Shown here piece after piece: positions 47,613-61,339 of a stretch of 64,000 nt of DNA (position 1 is the stretch's first letter; each line of letters opens with the position of its first letter). Origin of the DNA: Myrica gale (Eukaryota > Streptophyta > Magnoliopsida > Fagales > Myricaceae). The position numbers and the translations under genes are program-made. The DNA lies in NCBI GenBank assembly GCA_963930655.1, contig OZ005603.1, positions 16,887,001-16,951,000 of the forward strand, in the 5' to 3' direction. The notes below the pieces were generated by a model. The model made no database searches, was not told where the DNA came from, and saw nothing but the letters and a program-made list of their open reading frames with translations.

Positions 47613-48224
47613 CCCTTTGAATTTCAAGAAAATTTTCCTAAGTTTTCTAGTTTCCTATTGACATATTAGGAGACCCTACTAGATTTTTCACTTAAGGAAA
47701 ATACCTTGTGTTGAAAGATAACCAAATAGAAATCAAAGAATATAGATGATTTTATATGATGAAGTATGAATAGAATATGAATGATTGGATGATATTTAGA
47801 TGAAGTGTGAATAAGTAAGTGACATATTCGCTCTCTAGTGAAACTTGAGTAACACTCGTATGACTCGATTGTAGGTAAAGTGACGTTCAACACTCAAAGC
47901 AACGAAGGTAAGAGGAACTTACATTTGTAAGTGAAAATTATAAGTGGAAAGTTACGCTTTTTGAAAAACTGGAATGATGCACAACATGAATATTCATGAT
48001 TTATTACGACATGACATAAGCATTTGCATGAAAAAGAAAGTTTTGTGCAAATGAAAGTATGAGATGAATTTAAGATTTCTCATTATCAAGCATGACATGA
48101 GCACACCATGAGCATTTGCATTCATTTTTCTCATGAGAAAGAAAGAGAAATTTTATGCAAATGAAAGTACCATTTCATGCTACTTTATGACAAGTTAAGT
48201 TAATGAGTTAAAGTCGGTCAGAAC

Positions 48225-51200
48225 TGTCACGCCCCGAACGGCATCCGGCAGGGACCATGACAGCCGCGAGCTATCCCCCAGATAGCTCCAGCGTTCTTAC
48301 TTACATTCTTACGTACTTACGGCGGAAACGTACAGGATCACGAGGGATTCGAGCTAAATCATAACATAATCGGGGTTCTCATTAAGTTTGCATACAAAAC
48401 ATACATAACATATTTAAAACCCAACAAGTGACGGATCTCATCGATCAAGTCACAATCATCAAAATATGAATATAATCTTTGTCCTTCTAAGTCAGGTAGT
48501 CCTCCTGACTTTCTTCACCTGAGGCATCTGGAATGACACAATTTTTAAAAACGTGAGTCAAAAAGACTCAGTAAGGGAAAAACATAAACTTAAAACATGC
48601 TCTTGACTTATATTTGCTTAATCATGAAAAGAAACTTGATTCGTGATGCACATGCATGCCATGGATATGCATATGCTCTTGCTTAAATTCGGCCCCAGGC
48701 CCTTGAAAATCTTTCATTCATACTTGCTGGTAAAATTGGCCTTCGCCCTTGAAAATCACTTATTCATACTTGTGGGCTTATTCGCTCCATTTAACCCCTG
48801 AAGTCAGGGTTGTGCGTTCCCTTTGGAACCGTCCCCTATTTCCCTTGGAGACCTTACATACGGTCAAGCTAGCACACCTTTTCGCATTCATCCTTCAGTG
48901 GCTAGACATGACCCTTGGAGGCCAACACCTTCTCAATGTCCTTCAGTGTGGTTTGTACAGCCTCTTGGATTCACCCATCCTTCTCGCATTCGTCCTTCGG
49001 TATGGGAGTCCATCTTGATGGTACGGTACCGACCAGTGCCCCTTGACTTAACTTATCGTTTCATAAACTTTCCATAATCTTTCCATAAAATCATTGCATA
49101 AAAAATTCTCTTTAGAAAAATTCATGCAATGCACATGTCATGTCATGCTTGCTTGAAATCTCATGCTTGTTCATGAATCGATGCAATGTGTCATTCCAGT
49201 TTTGAAAAAGAACCACTTACGGTTTCCACTTACTAATTCCACTTACTCTTGGTCTCCTTGATAATGTATAAAGACACGTAGATCGCCTACAAGCGATTCA
49301 AACATTTCTTAGCATTAAGAAATAAGTACGTAATCATATAAATTAAATATTTGCATTTTAAATCGGTTAATACCCAAAGATATATTTATGAAAATATTAT
49401 ATTATTCTCAAAGGTTTTATATAGAAATTTCTTATCAATTAATCTTACTAAATTTTCTAATCTAGCAAGCTAATTGCACTTTAATCAAATCTTAATCTTT
49501 CTTTTATCACATATATTACACTAAGTCTTTAAGTTTCACCAATTACTAACCCTAACCATACTTAATCTTTGGCTTGACATTAAACCTCTATGTAACCCGA
49601 AATATAGGCTATCTTATTCACCCTAAGTTTCGGCCAACCTAGTTAATTCTTCAATCAATACTTAACACCACAAAGCTTTGCTAATTCTTTTTAATCCGGA
49701 TCTTTAAACTTATTATCTATGCTTTTCTCTTACTAATATGACGGGTTTTATGATTGAGCTTAAATTTTCTAACTTATTAAGTCATAACCCTAATTTTGTC
49801 TATTCATCACATATAAACATAAATCTTATTCATGGGGTTGCTATTAGGGTTCCCTTTCATTAGGTCATTCGGCCAACATCAAGTTCATGTGTTCTTTGAT
49901 CACAATTTCATCTCCAATGGTGATCTCATCCTCCATTTTTCAGATTCACAACCTAGGATCTACAAATCACAAAACAAACTCAAGATCTAGCAACACATCA
50001 TAATCGGCCAGCACCTATTAGTCACAAAACAATTAGGTTTTCTTTTGAATCTTTCGATTTGCATGCATCTTCTACATTTCATGATTAATATCATGCATAG
50101 GGTTACCAAACTTACACATATTATGGCCAACCAACAAATCTATACATATACAAAATCATACTTGAAGATCTAGGGTACACATGGTTCGGCCAATCACCAA
50201 ATATCACATTTTTCATGCCAAAATCGCAACATGTACTTCCCTTTGCATTTTATAACCATACTAACATGCTTTGTTCATCCCTTAACATCTTTCTAACATT
50301 TGAGTCCGGGTTTCATGCTCATATAGCTAGATCTAACATTATACCTTAGGGTTGATTTCATAACCTCAAGATCTGACAAAACTCAAGACACTAACTCAAG
50401 ATCCCATCATGATACATTCTGTCACGCCCCGAACGGCATCCCGCAGGGACCGTGACAGCCGCGAGCTATCCCCTAGATGGCTCCAGCGTTCTTACTTATA
50501 TAATTACTTGATTACGGTGGAAACGTACAGGATCGCGAGGGATTCAAGCTAAACTTACATAATTAGGACTTACATAATTAGGGTTCTCATTAAGGTTTCA
50601 TACAAGACATAAATAACATGTAAAAAGCCTACTAGTGACGATCAAGCCACTATCATCAAAAGTATGAAACATAATTCTTGGGCTTCTAGGTCAGGTAGTC
50701 CTCCTGACTCTCTTCACCTGAGGCATCTGGAATGACACAATTTTAAAAACGTGAGTCAAAGAGACTCGGTAAGGGAAAGACATAAATTTAAAACATGCTC
50801 TTGACTTATGCCCGCTTAATCATGAAAGAAAGAAACTTGGTAAGTGATGCACATGCATGTCATGAATTATGCATATGCTCTTGCTTAGTTTCGGCCCCAG
50901 GCCCTTGAAAATCTTTCTTTCGTACTTGCTTGTAAAACTGGCCCTTGGCCCTTGAAAACCACTTATTCGTACTTGTGCCTCTCTTGGCCTTTTCATAATT
51001 ATTTCATATCTTTTATTGGTGGGCTCGCTCCATTTAACCCCTGAAGTCAGGGTTGTGCGTTCCCTTTGGAACCGTCCCCGAATTCCCATGGAGACCTTAC
51101 ATGCGGTTAGCTAGCGCACCTTCTCTCATTTGTCCTTCAGTGGCTAGACATGACCCTTGGAGGCTCCACACCTTCTCAATGTCCTTCAGTGTGGTTTGCA

Positions 51201-54200
51201 CAGCCTCGTGGATTCACCCATCCTTCTCACATTTGTCCTTCGGTATGGGAGTCCATCTTGATGGTACGGTACCGACCAGTGCCCCTTAACTTAACTTATC
51301 GTTTCAGAGAACCTTTTCATAGTCTTTCCTTAAACTCATTGCATAAACATTCTCTTGAAAAAAATTCATGAAATGCTCATGTCGTGGCATGGTTGATTAA
51401 AATTCATGCTTGTTCATGAAACGATGCAGTGTGTCATTCCAGTTTTGAAAAAAAGAAACACTAACTGTCCACTTACAGTATCCACTTACAGTTGGTCTTC
51501 TTCGGTCGTGTATAAAGACACGTGGATCGCCTACAAGCGATTTAAATATTTCTTTAGACTTTAAGAATAGTATGCAATCATTAAATATTTGCATTTTTGA
51601 AATCGGTCATCAACCAAAGATATATATATATATATATATATCACTGAAATTCATTTAAAATATTTTATTTATTCTTTCCTTAACTATTATTCAAAACTCA
51701 GTTTATTAAATCATTAATATTTTATTGCAATAAAAAATATATTTATCCATGTACATGCCTCGATTAGGGTTTAATTAATACCCACAAATTTAGAATTAAA
51801 CCTAAGTCTCTTATTATTACATGTACTCCATTAAAACCTTATATTAAACTATTAATAAATTAATCACGATTAAATCTTAACTTGGACTTTAAACCTCAAT
51901 TAATCCCGAGTACTAACCCTAACTAGGGTTCCAAATAATATTTTCATTACAAGATCACGGTTCTTCAATATTTATTCCAACTAGCCTAAACCCTAATTTC
52001 CTTATCCATCACAACAATGATAATCCATAAATCATAAATTGTACTTAGGGTTTCATTTTATTATAACATTCGGCCATTACCATTTTATGCACCCTCAGTC
52101 ACAACTTTAACTCCAAGGGTGATCCCATCCTCCATTCAACAATTTCACAACCTAATATCTATAAATCAAGGCACCAACACCATGTATCATGCTCATAATA
52201 TTCGGCCAACACATGATTTCATCCAAAAGATTAGGTTTCCCTTTGTTTCTTTTAATATACATGCATCTAATACCTAACATAATCATCTACCATTCATTGG
52301 GTCATAAATCTTACACATATCATGGCCAATGTCCAGATTTAAATATATACAAAATTATACATGAAATCCTAAGCATCTCATATTTGGCCATACCTCAAAA
52401 TGTCACCTTTTTCATGCTAAAAATTATAACATGCATATCCTTTGCATTTGTGACCTAACTAGCATGCATCAATTTTATATCTTCATCAAATATTCCCATC
52501 AACATTAGATGCACACTTTATACACACTAACATCCATAGATCTAAGTAAAATAATCAACTTGCATCAAACCAACACATCAAAACCTAGATCTAACTTCCT
52601 TTAACATGCATTGTTCTCCATTTGCATTTTTCTTCACATTCAACCTCAGATCTAAGGTTTTCATGGTTAGATCTAGCATTTAAACAACCTAGGGTTCTTA
52701 AGCATTCAAGATCTAACAACATCAAGGCATATCACAACCTAAAACTTCAAGATCTATACATAAACCATTCGGCCACCTTTATGCTAAACAAACAACATCA
52801 CATTTGGTCTTACCTTGTTGACTATCCCAAGCTTGAGTACCTAGAAAATAAAATGCCTTAGGTTAGTATTTGTGAAACTTAAGGTAAGATCATCAATAGA
52901 ACCAAGCTTACCTCAACCTTCACCAACTTTTCCTAAACTCCTCTTTCTTCAAAGTTTCGGTTCACTCTCCTTAGAAAATATCCAAGCTTGACTTGAGGAG
53001 CTAATGTGGGTTCTTATGGTGGGTAAGAGAATGTGGTAAGCTTAAAGAGAAATGAGGCAAATAGTTAGGGTTTTCAAGGAAGAGATGAGATTGCACCAAG
53101 AGAGATTTGACAACTACAAAAGAGGTCTACACTTGGCTTTTAGAATGAGATTTAGAAAGCAAGAAGAATGTGGTTTAGAGTGCAAGAGGAAAATGAGCAA
53201 ACCTTGAATCCTAGGGGGTGGTTCGGCCAAGGCAAGAAAATTGGAGAGAGTTTGAGTGAAATGCAACTTTCGGCCAAGTGAGGAGAAATTTGGAGAATGA
53301 AATGCATGAGTGATTCGGCCAAGGCATTACAAATGAGAGGTGTGAGAGAATGAGTCTCCCAAGGAGAGTAAATGCTATGACACATGCCTTGAAGTGTTGA
53401 GATGACAAGAGGGAAATTTGAAAGAGGAAAAGGGGATGCATGGGGGGTTTTGGCCGACCAAGCATGGGTCCTAATCTCTCTCTCTCTTCTTTTATTTCTT
53501 TTCACCTTTTTATCTCACATCACTTGTCTCCAAAAGCATGGCTTGTGTTGAATTAGTCTCTCTCTCTCTCCTCACATGAATTCCAATGAAAAGCCTCCCT
53601 CTCCCTTGCTTTTACTCTTCTCTTTTACTTCCATGTGTTGTCTTATCACATTGCATGCATCTTACACTTCTTACACCTCTTACACTTCACATGGCACCTC
53701 ACTTTTTGGCTTTTCAATTTCACCACTAGCCCATTCACGTAAAAGCCATCCCATTTGCTTTGTTTGGTTGCTTTCCAACCAACCTAGTTACTTCCACATT
53801 TAAATTGCAACCAACTTTCAACTTGGTTACTCTCTCTCACCTAACTTATCACTCATAAGCTCTCTAGCTTATCTAATCCATTCCAATAGCTTATCATCTC
53901 TTAAGCATGATATCTTATCCTATGATAATGGCCCTAGCCTATCTCTACAATAATCACAAGGACTTATCACCCTAAAAGTTTCCTAACATATCATCATGCT
54001 TGCTTATCACTATGATAAGCAAGTGTGCTTATCATTAAAATCTCTCTTAGACTTTATCACATTAATACATAACTTATCATTGAATATTCTAATGAAAATT
54101 CTATTACTAATCTAGGCCACATGGTAATAATACATGTCACATATGAATGATATAGAAATATTCAATCAATGCCTTCAAAAGAATTTCATGATTTAATCCA

Positions 54201-56321
54201 TTAACCATTTTCGGCCTATATAAAGAAATCTTAAATCATAATTTAAATTCTATAGTCCATGAAACATATTAAGTAAAATAAAAATATAAATCCATAAGAG
54301 AGAAACTTACTTGCAAAATTTCGGCTCCTAAAGAAAAATATAATTTAAACTTTGCATAAAATGACAAGAAAATTATTAAAGAAATTTCGTGAAATAAAAT
54401 CTCATTTTAATCGAAGTGCCATAACATAAGGATTAGGCCATACATTGGCCAAAAACATGGCCCCATGATGAAATAAAAGCTAATACATTGGAAAAATAAA
54501 AGATAATACATAAGAAATAACGTAGGAGAAAATCGGGGTCTCCCACATTCGGCCAACACCATATTCAAAACCAACAACCCACATCTTTGGCCTTACCTTG
54601 ATGATTATCACAAGCTTGAGTACCTAGCACAATAAAATATCCTAGGTTAGAACTTATGAAGAACTTTAAGCAAGAACACTAAATAGAATCAAGCCTACCT
54701 CTACCTTCACCGAACTTTTACCAAAACTCTTCCTTCTTCCAACTTTCGGTTCACCCTCCTTAGAGTGGCTCCAAGCTTGATTTGAGGTGCTAAGGTGGGT
54801 TTTATGGTGGAGGGAAAATATGGTAAGCTTGAATGATTTAGTTCTAAGGAATGAACTAAACTTCTTCAAGAGAAAGGTGGCTAATGAGTAGGGTTTTCAA
54901 AAGAGGAAAATGGTGTTGCACAATGTGAGGATTCGGTCACCACAAAGAGAGGACTACACTTGAACTTTGGGGTGTGATTTAGGTTGCAAAAGGGAAAGGA
55001 ACAAGGCTTGATCTTAGAGGAAAGATTTGGTCAAGAGGAGAAAAAGAGAGAGAGTTGGAAGAGATGAAGTGTTCGGCCAAGTGAGGGAAATGAGGAAATG
55101 TTGAATTGAAGTGGTGACATTTGGCCAATGCACATTCAATTGTGAAGTGTGAGAGAATGAGTCTCCCAAGGTGAGTTATTGCTATGACACATGAAAAGAA
55201 CAAAATGGAAATGACAAGAGAGAAAGTTTGAAGAGAAAAGGGGATGAATGGGGGGGTCTTGGCCGACCAAGCATGGATTCCTCTTCTCTCTCCTCTTTTC
55301 ACTTTTTTCTCACATCAACTCTTGTCTCCCTAAGCTATGCCTTTGCATTGATTTTTCTCTTCTTTCCCACTTGGTCTTCACGTGAAGGTCATCCTCCTCC
55401 CTTGCTTTTTCTCTCTTTTTTTTTTCTTCCAATGTGTTGTCTTGTCAATTAATGGCTCTCTTCCTCTTCTTACAACTTCACATGGGCAATTAACTTTTGG
55501 CTCCCTCTTCCTACGTAAATGGCTCTCCCTTTAAGCTTATTTATTTTGTTTGGTTGTATTGCAACTAACTTAGTTAATCTCCCACAACTAACTTTCAATT
55601 TAATTACTATTTCACCTAACTTATCTCCTATAAGCTCTCTAGCTTATCTAGTTCAATCACTTAGCATACCATCTCATAAGCATGATCTCTTATCTTAAGA
55701 TAATGGATCTAGCCTATCTCTATAATAGTCACAATGACTTATTACCTAAAAAGTTCCCTAACTTATCATTATGCTTGCTTATCATTATGATAAGCAAGTG
55801 TGCTTATCATTTTAATCTCTCTTAAACCTTATCATATGCCTAGTAACTTATCATCTAATATTCTAATGATAATTCAACTTATTAATTTAGGTCATATAAT
55901 AATAATATATGCCACATATTAATGACACACAAAAATATTCTATACTTAAAAGAAATTCATGATTTTATTCCATTTAATTATTTACGGCCCATATATTAAA
56001 ACCTTTAATCATAATTAAATTTTATGGATTATGAAATATATTAGGCAAATGAAAAATATAAATACATGAGAGAAACTTACCTTGCAAGTTTCGGCCCTTA
56101 GGAAAATATAATTTAACTTTGCACAAAACTTCCAAAATGACAAGAAAATTATTTAGGAAAAATTTCATGAAACAAAATCCCATATTAATTGATGTACCTT
56201 AACATAAAGATTAGGCCATACATTGGCCAAAATATGGCCCCATAATAAAATTAAAGCTAATACATCGGAAATTAAAAGCTAATACATAAGAAATAACATA
56301 AGAAATAATCGGGGTCTCACA
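48225..56321 (-). mobile_element. Solo LTR-H nested in LTR-C, interrupted by LTR-I
   Basis: Own segments 48225-50419 and 54551-56321 total about 3.97 kb; starts TGTCACGCCCCG, ends CGGGGTCTCACA. Flanks AGAAC (48220-48224) and GGTAC (56322-56326) match only in part, suggesting an older insertion than D, E, F or G. Continuity of LTR-C on both sides (AAGTCGGTC then CGTACC) supports the site. Arms at 48528-48540 and 49187-49199. Confidence 0.85.
50420..54545 (-). mobile_element. Solo LTR-I nested in LTR-H
   Basis: 4126 bp, flanked by CATTC at 50415-50419 and 54546-54550. Starts TGTCACGCCCCG; the right terminus is slightly diverged but ends in CA. B/D/F group: CTTATC-rich array near 53.85-54.07 kb, CTTACCTTG near 52810, arms 50727-50739 and 51430-51442. 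No internal region. Confidence 0.9.
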
Positions 56322-57479
56322 GGTACCGTACCAGTTAAGAAGGTGCATCCATACTGAAGGACGTTTACGTGAAGGGTGGATGTCACCTAGGGCACTCATA
56401 CCGAAGGATGCTTGCAAGAAGGATGGGTAACTCTTGAGGTATGTGTAACCACACTGAAGGATGCTTGCAAGAAGGTGTGGACCTCCCAGGGTCGTGTCTA
56501 GCCAGTGAAGGACGAATGCGAGAAGGTGTGCTAGCTCGACCAAATGTAAGGTCCCCAAGGGAAATAGGGGACAGTTCCAACGAGAACGCACAACCCTGAT
56601 GTCAGGGGTAAATGGAGAGCAAGTAGCCCACAAGATAAGAATTGGAATAATTTTCCAAAAGCAAGAGTTTTACAAGTACAAGTGTTGTTTTCAAGAGCAA
56701 GTGCATGTGTATATGAAATCATGAGGCATACACGTGCATCAAAATTCATGATCATGCATGAATTACATTATGTTTACATGCTTATTATTTCAAGTTCAAG
56801 TTCATGCTTATTTCAAGTTCAAGTGCATGTTTATGATTTCAAGTCCATGTTTTAACTATAACTCCATACTGAGTCTTTCTACTCACGATTTTTTTTTAAA
56901 CCGTATCATTCCAGATGTTCCAGGCGACAGGAGTGTTGAGGATTACTTGACGTAATAAGTTTAGATGTCAAGTATCCTAGTCGTTGTAAACCGAAGCAGG
57001 GGTTGGAGAGTTCATATGAAGCACTAAGAGCGCTTGATATCTTATTGAGGCAGCCAAGCGATGTAATTAAGACGCTTACCCTATTACGAGGAAGTCTTCT
57101 TGTGTAAGTTGAAGTTTCTGGTAAATCTCTTTGGTCGTCTCTCTCAGTTGTATGTGTATAAATTTCTGCTGCAAGATTAAGAGAAAACGCTGGAACATTC
57201 ATTGAGTCGATGTTCGCGGCTGTTATTAACCCCCTTCGGGCTAGCGTTCGGGGCGTGACAGATGTGGTCGGTCACTTAGGTTATGTAAAGCTATGTGTTA
57301 TGTAATTAAGACACTACTCTTCCTTTGAGGTCTATTATGCAGTTAAGTCTTGATGAGTTTTTGGCCCGTCTCTCTCTCGATTCTATTCCGCTGTATGTAT
57401 GGTTAAGTTCGCTGGGGATTTCCCTCGGGATTGATCGCGACTGTCATTGGCCCTACGGGATAGTGTTTTGGGCGTGACA

Positions 57480-58754
57480 TTATCAATGAAAAATGACATT
57501 GTTTGTCTGGGGTAAAGACGATGTCGTTCGTTGTTAAAACGATATCGTGTGCAATAAATATAACCGTGGGATGTTGCGAATTTGTTGGCGGTAAAGTTGC
57601 AAAACTGAGAAACCATGGCTCATTTGCAGAACTCTGCAAAAACTCCCCAAACCTCTCAAATCTGGCCAAGCTCCACCTATTTGTTGAGAAATCATTTTGG
57701 AAGGGATATAAAGAGATTCAAGCATAGATTGAAGTGATTTTGGAGCATTGTACGACATCGTATACAATTGGTTTATTGATTTTTTGTCCTAATTTTAATT
57801 TCCCTGTGTTTATTTGATTGTAAATGCATCTAACAACGTAAATGCATGTTGCATTGTAAGAAATCAATAGAGAAGGTGCTGAAGAAGGCAAAGAAGGGAG
57901 ATTTTGAAGTTTCGAGGTGCGCGAGTTTTGGGTTTCATGGGTTTCTGTGTGTTTTGGTTGAAAATATGTCTTTGTGTTCGATTTTTGGTTCTTTAATGAT
58001 TTGGGTAGCTTATAATCATGTTTAGTTTGGATTTAAGATTGATTTGATGCGAAAAAAGTCGTCGTTTTGGTATGTTTTTGGATCAAAATCGTATGTTTCT
58101 TCGACAATCGTAGTCTTCACGTTTCTTGTGTCTGAACGATTATTTCTGGCAATCGATGATCGGTTGGACGTGTACAAAGTGAGCGGACAGTGGGTTTTTG
58201 AAACGAAATAGTTTGGTTGTGCCTATACGGATAGTTTGTATACCGTTTCAACGGTTTTGTGTGAATTAATTTTATGATTTTTTCCCGTTTTGCATTTAGT
58301 AGCCCTTAGACCCGTTTGGGAATTACCTTCCAATTTTTTTGTTGAACGAGAGGTAATTCTTGAATTGTCCAAGTTGTGGTCATTTTGGGATTAGACTATC
58401 CACAATGTACATAAATGATCTGGTCATTGTGCGCGATGCAGTTAGAAATTTCGGCGTGACTCTCCTTTTGTCCTTCAGATGCATATTCAGCATTGTGCTT
58501 GCAGACTTGCCATTTGACGCCGAATGTGTAACCTCAATGTTGAATGCTTGTATCTGGGTACTAAGGGTAGGATCTACCAAAATTTCTAAAGCTTCGGACA
58601 TAATGATTGAGACATTTATGTACAGTACGAATAGTCCTAAATGGGATAGGACCTATCACTTGGAGACATAAGGTGTTGGAGGTGAACTATCATTACTTTG
58701 TACATGATTGTTTTTTTATTGTTTTATGCATATATATGACTGAAGGCACAAAAA
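57480..58754 (+). mobile_element. CACTA transposon, region upstream of its transposase
   Basis: Resumes the transposon interrupted at 9772. The first 80 bp carry ACGATGTCGTT and ACGATATCGT, with ACGACATCGT again near 57753: short palindromic repeats like those bound by the CACTA accessory protein. The rest to 58754 is AT-rich sequence with no convincing coding region; it may hold the transposon's promoter and leader. A 103-residue frame at 58360-58671 begins at TTG and matches nothing I know. Confidence 0.55.
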
Positions 58755-59776
58755 ATGGATAAGAGCTAGATTAATGAATAGATAGGTTCGGTGTGAAGTA
58801 TAAGGAAGGTGTCAGGGAATTTATGAGTATCGCCATAAACTCTACGGATAGTCGTGGTAAAAAAGGTGCTCCTGTCATAGATGTAAGAATGTTTTGTTCC
58901 AATCTATTCAAGATATGGAGGGTAATCTTTTTATAAAATGGATTTGAGAAGAGTTATACTGATTGGGTATTGCACGGAGAACCAATTCCAAGAGTCACCT
59001 CATTCAGTAGGGAAATGTATGAATGAAAGCCATAGCTAATTAGTCGGGAGTCTGAGGGGAATATAGATGACGACATCCAAGATATATTAGAAGACTTTGA
59101 AGCAAGAGCAACTGATTGTTTCTGCCCAATGTCATTCGAATTGGGGTCTGGGCACGAATTTTCTGCATATGACAAGTTGTGGGAAGATGTTGAGCAAGAA
59201 TTATATCTTAGGTGTGTGAAGTTTTCGAATCTATCTTTTGTAGTAAGACTGCTCACTGTGAAGTTGGAGAATAATTTGAGCTTGAAGGCATTTCAGGAGG
59301 TGTTAAGGTTGATAAAAGAAGCATTACCCACTGGTGAGACTTTACCGAAGTCTTACTATGAGGTGAATCAGTTGAGAACAAATTTAGGATTTAATTACCA
59401 CAACCTACATGCATGCTAGAATGATTGCTTTTTGTTTTTAAAGCAGAACAGTGAGCTACAAGAGTGTCCATAGTGTAGAGAAACGAAGTACAATTAAAAT
59501 TCTAAGTAAAAGGTCCCTCAGAAAGTGTTGCATCATTTTCCGTTGAAACTGAGGTTACAAAGATTGTTTATCTCACGTTAGACACCAATGGATATGTGGT
59601 GACACCAAGACAAGCAAGTGGTTGAAGACGGGGTAATAAGGCATCTTGCGGACACGGTGGTATGGAAGGAACTAGATAAGAAATACGAGTTGTTTGGTCG
59701 GGAAGCCCATAACTCGTTTGGAAATATGAGCGTTTCATACAGTATATGTCCAATGGTTTTAGGCCCGCACAATCTA
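58755..59776 (+). pseudogene. TNP2-like transposase remnant of a CACTA (En/Spm) transposon
   Basis: Begins MDKS at 58755, the usual start of the transposase-associated domain, then shows its GF-x-Y-x-W-x-HGEP signature in degraded form (EKSYTDWVLHGEPIP near 58.94 kb). The best open stretch, 59129-59419, encodes YDKLWEDVEQELYLRCVKFS and GETLPKSYYEVNQL, typical of TNP2 proteins (…L…C..FS.LSF…K…PKSYYE). Downstream are KLRLQRLF (near 59.55 kb), DGVIRHLADTVVWKELD (near 59.62 kb) and FGNMSVSYSICPMVLGPHNL (about 59.72-59.78 kb). The start is followed at once by in-frame stops and frame changes, and a short internal piece before FGNMS is missing relative to the family. LTR-J cuts it at 59777, so the catalytic core is outside or lost. 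It is inactive. Confidence 0.85.
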
Positions 59777-61339
59777 TGTCACGCCCCGAACGCTATCCCG
59801 TAGGGCCAATGACAGTCGCGAGCAATCTCGAGAGAAAGCTCCAACGAACTTAATCATACTTAACAGCGGAATAAAACTGAAAGAGAGACGGGCCAAAGAA
59901 TACTTCATAACTTAACTACATAGATGACCTCAAAAGACGAGTAGCTTCTTAATTACATAACACATAAACTATACATTTCCTAAGTGACAGATCACATCGA
60001 TCAATAGTCACAACAACAAAATACATAAGAAGTCCCCCTTCTCAAGACAGATAATCCTCCTGACTGCCTATACCTGAAACATCTGGAATGATACATTTTG
60101 AAAACTGTGAGTCAAAAGACTCAGTAAGGGAAAATGTAAACTTGTAATCATGAGCTTATGCCTTGAACTTGAAAATCATGAGTAATGGTAAAGATGGATG
60201 TGCATGCATGCTTCTTCATGTTTATGCACATGCTCTTGCTCTTGAAAACATGTTATTGTACTTAAAATGACACATGGTCCTTGAAAGTATTCATTTCTTA
60301 TCTTGTGGGCTACATCCGCTCAATTTAACCCCTGAAGTCAGGGTTGTGCGTTTCCGTTGGAACCGTTCCCTATTTCCCTTGGAGACATAACATCTGGTCG
60401 AGCTAGCCCTTGAAGTGGCCTCAGGCCTGATGGCTAGACATGACCCTTAAAGGTCCACCTCTTCTCGCATTCGTCCTTCAGTGTGGTTGCATTTACCTCT
60501 AGGATCACCCATCCTTCTCGCATTCGTCCTTCGGTATGTGTGCCCTTCTTGATGGTACGGTACCGACCAGAGCCCCTTAACTTAACTTATCCTAAAACTT
60601 CCATACTTTCATTTGCATAAAAACTTCTTTTAGAAATCATGCAAATGCAAATACTCATGTCATGTCATGCTTGCTTGTGATGCCATGCTTGTTCATGAAA
60701 AACCATGCTGTGTACCATTCTAGTTTTCATAAAAGTGAGTTTTCACTTACTTCCACTTACCTTGCTTCTCTTGATATTCGGATGGTGCTTCGCCTACAAG
60801 TGAGTTACATATGTTACTTAACCCTTAGGGAACTAATCAAATACATATATAAATACTCATAATGTTCTCGGTTTTCCAAAAGTCATATCTTTGAAAATAT
60901 GATTTCATCTACAAAAGATTTCTTTAAACTTGCTTTCATAAAACAATTTGAAGAAGAAAAATAATCAAACATTTGTATCAAACAACTCCAACAAGGTTGC
61001 TAATGGGACCACTATGTAATCCACTTAATATCAACTAAGTACACTGATTCTTCCCATTGACATCATTGATTTCAAAGCCTATTCATGAAATTCAACTACA
61101 ATATCTCATACTAAGTATCTCAAGCCAAAATAGCAACCTATAATACGTCTAACTTAATATCCCTTATTCAATACCCTTCATCATACCATGCAAGGACTAT
61201 TGTCTAACAAATTCCACCAATCTAATCTTCAATAAACTCCTTAACTTGGTTTTGGTCAGCTAGCCACGATAATAGGGTTTCACAAGTCTTCAATAGGAAA
61301 CTCCAAAAATTCAACATTTATCTGAAATTTAACAGGTCC

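Larger units (their letters stand above)
17165..57260 (+). mobile_element. Solo LTR-C, interrupted by LTR-D, element D and LTR-H
   Basis: Starts TGTGAGACCCCG at 17165 and ends CGGGGCGTGACA at 57260, with perfect target duplication GATGT at 17160-17164 and 57261-57265. Own segments: 17165-18578, 46363-48224 and 56327-57260, about 4.2 kb, matching LTR-E in length; 22567-23685 is a second copy of part of it. Its 3' end (TTCGGGCTAGCGTTCGG) matches LTR-E. It holds a purine-rich zone with ACAAGGTAAA (near 17783), the micro-exon-like block at 47875-47907, and arms at 47969-47981 and 56902-56914. Confidence 0.88.
9773..57479 (+). mobile_element. Solo LTR-A, interrupted by LTR-B and LTR-C
   Basis: Starts TGTGAGACCCCG at 9773 and ends GGGCGTGACA at 57479. 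Its own sequence is 9773-12799, 16847-17164 and 57266-57479, about 3.56 kb in all. Flanks TTGTC (9768-9772) and TTATC (57480-57484) differ at one base, suggesting an old insertion. Subfamily signature groups it with X and J. Arms of the structured domain lie at 12393-12405 and 17063-17075, separated by LTR-B. It is the outermost retroelement inside the CACTA transposon. Confidence 0.85.

Noticed and set aside
58360-58671. 103-residue frame upstream of the TNP2 remnant
   Set aside because: Starts at TTG rather than ATG and shows no recognisable domain; kept only as a note in the CACTA region.
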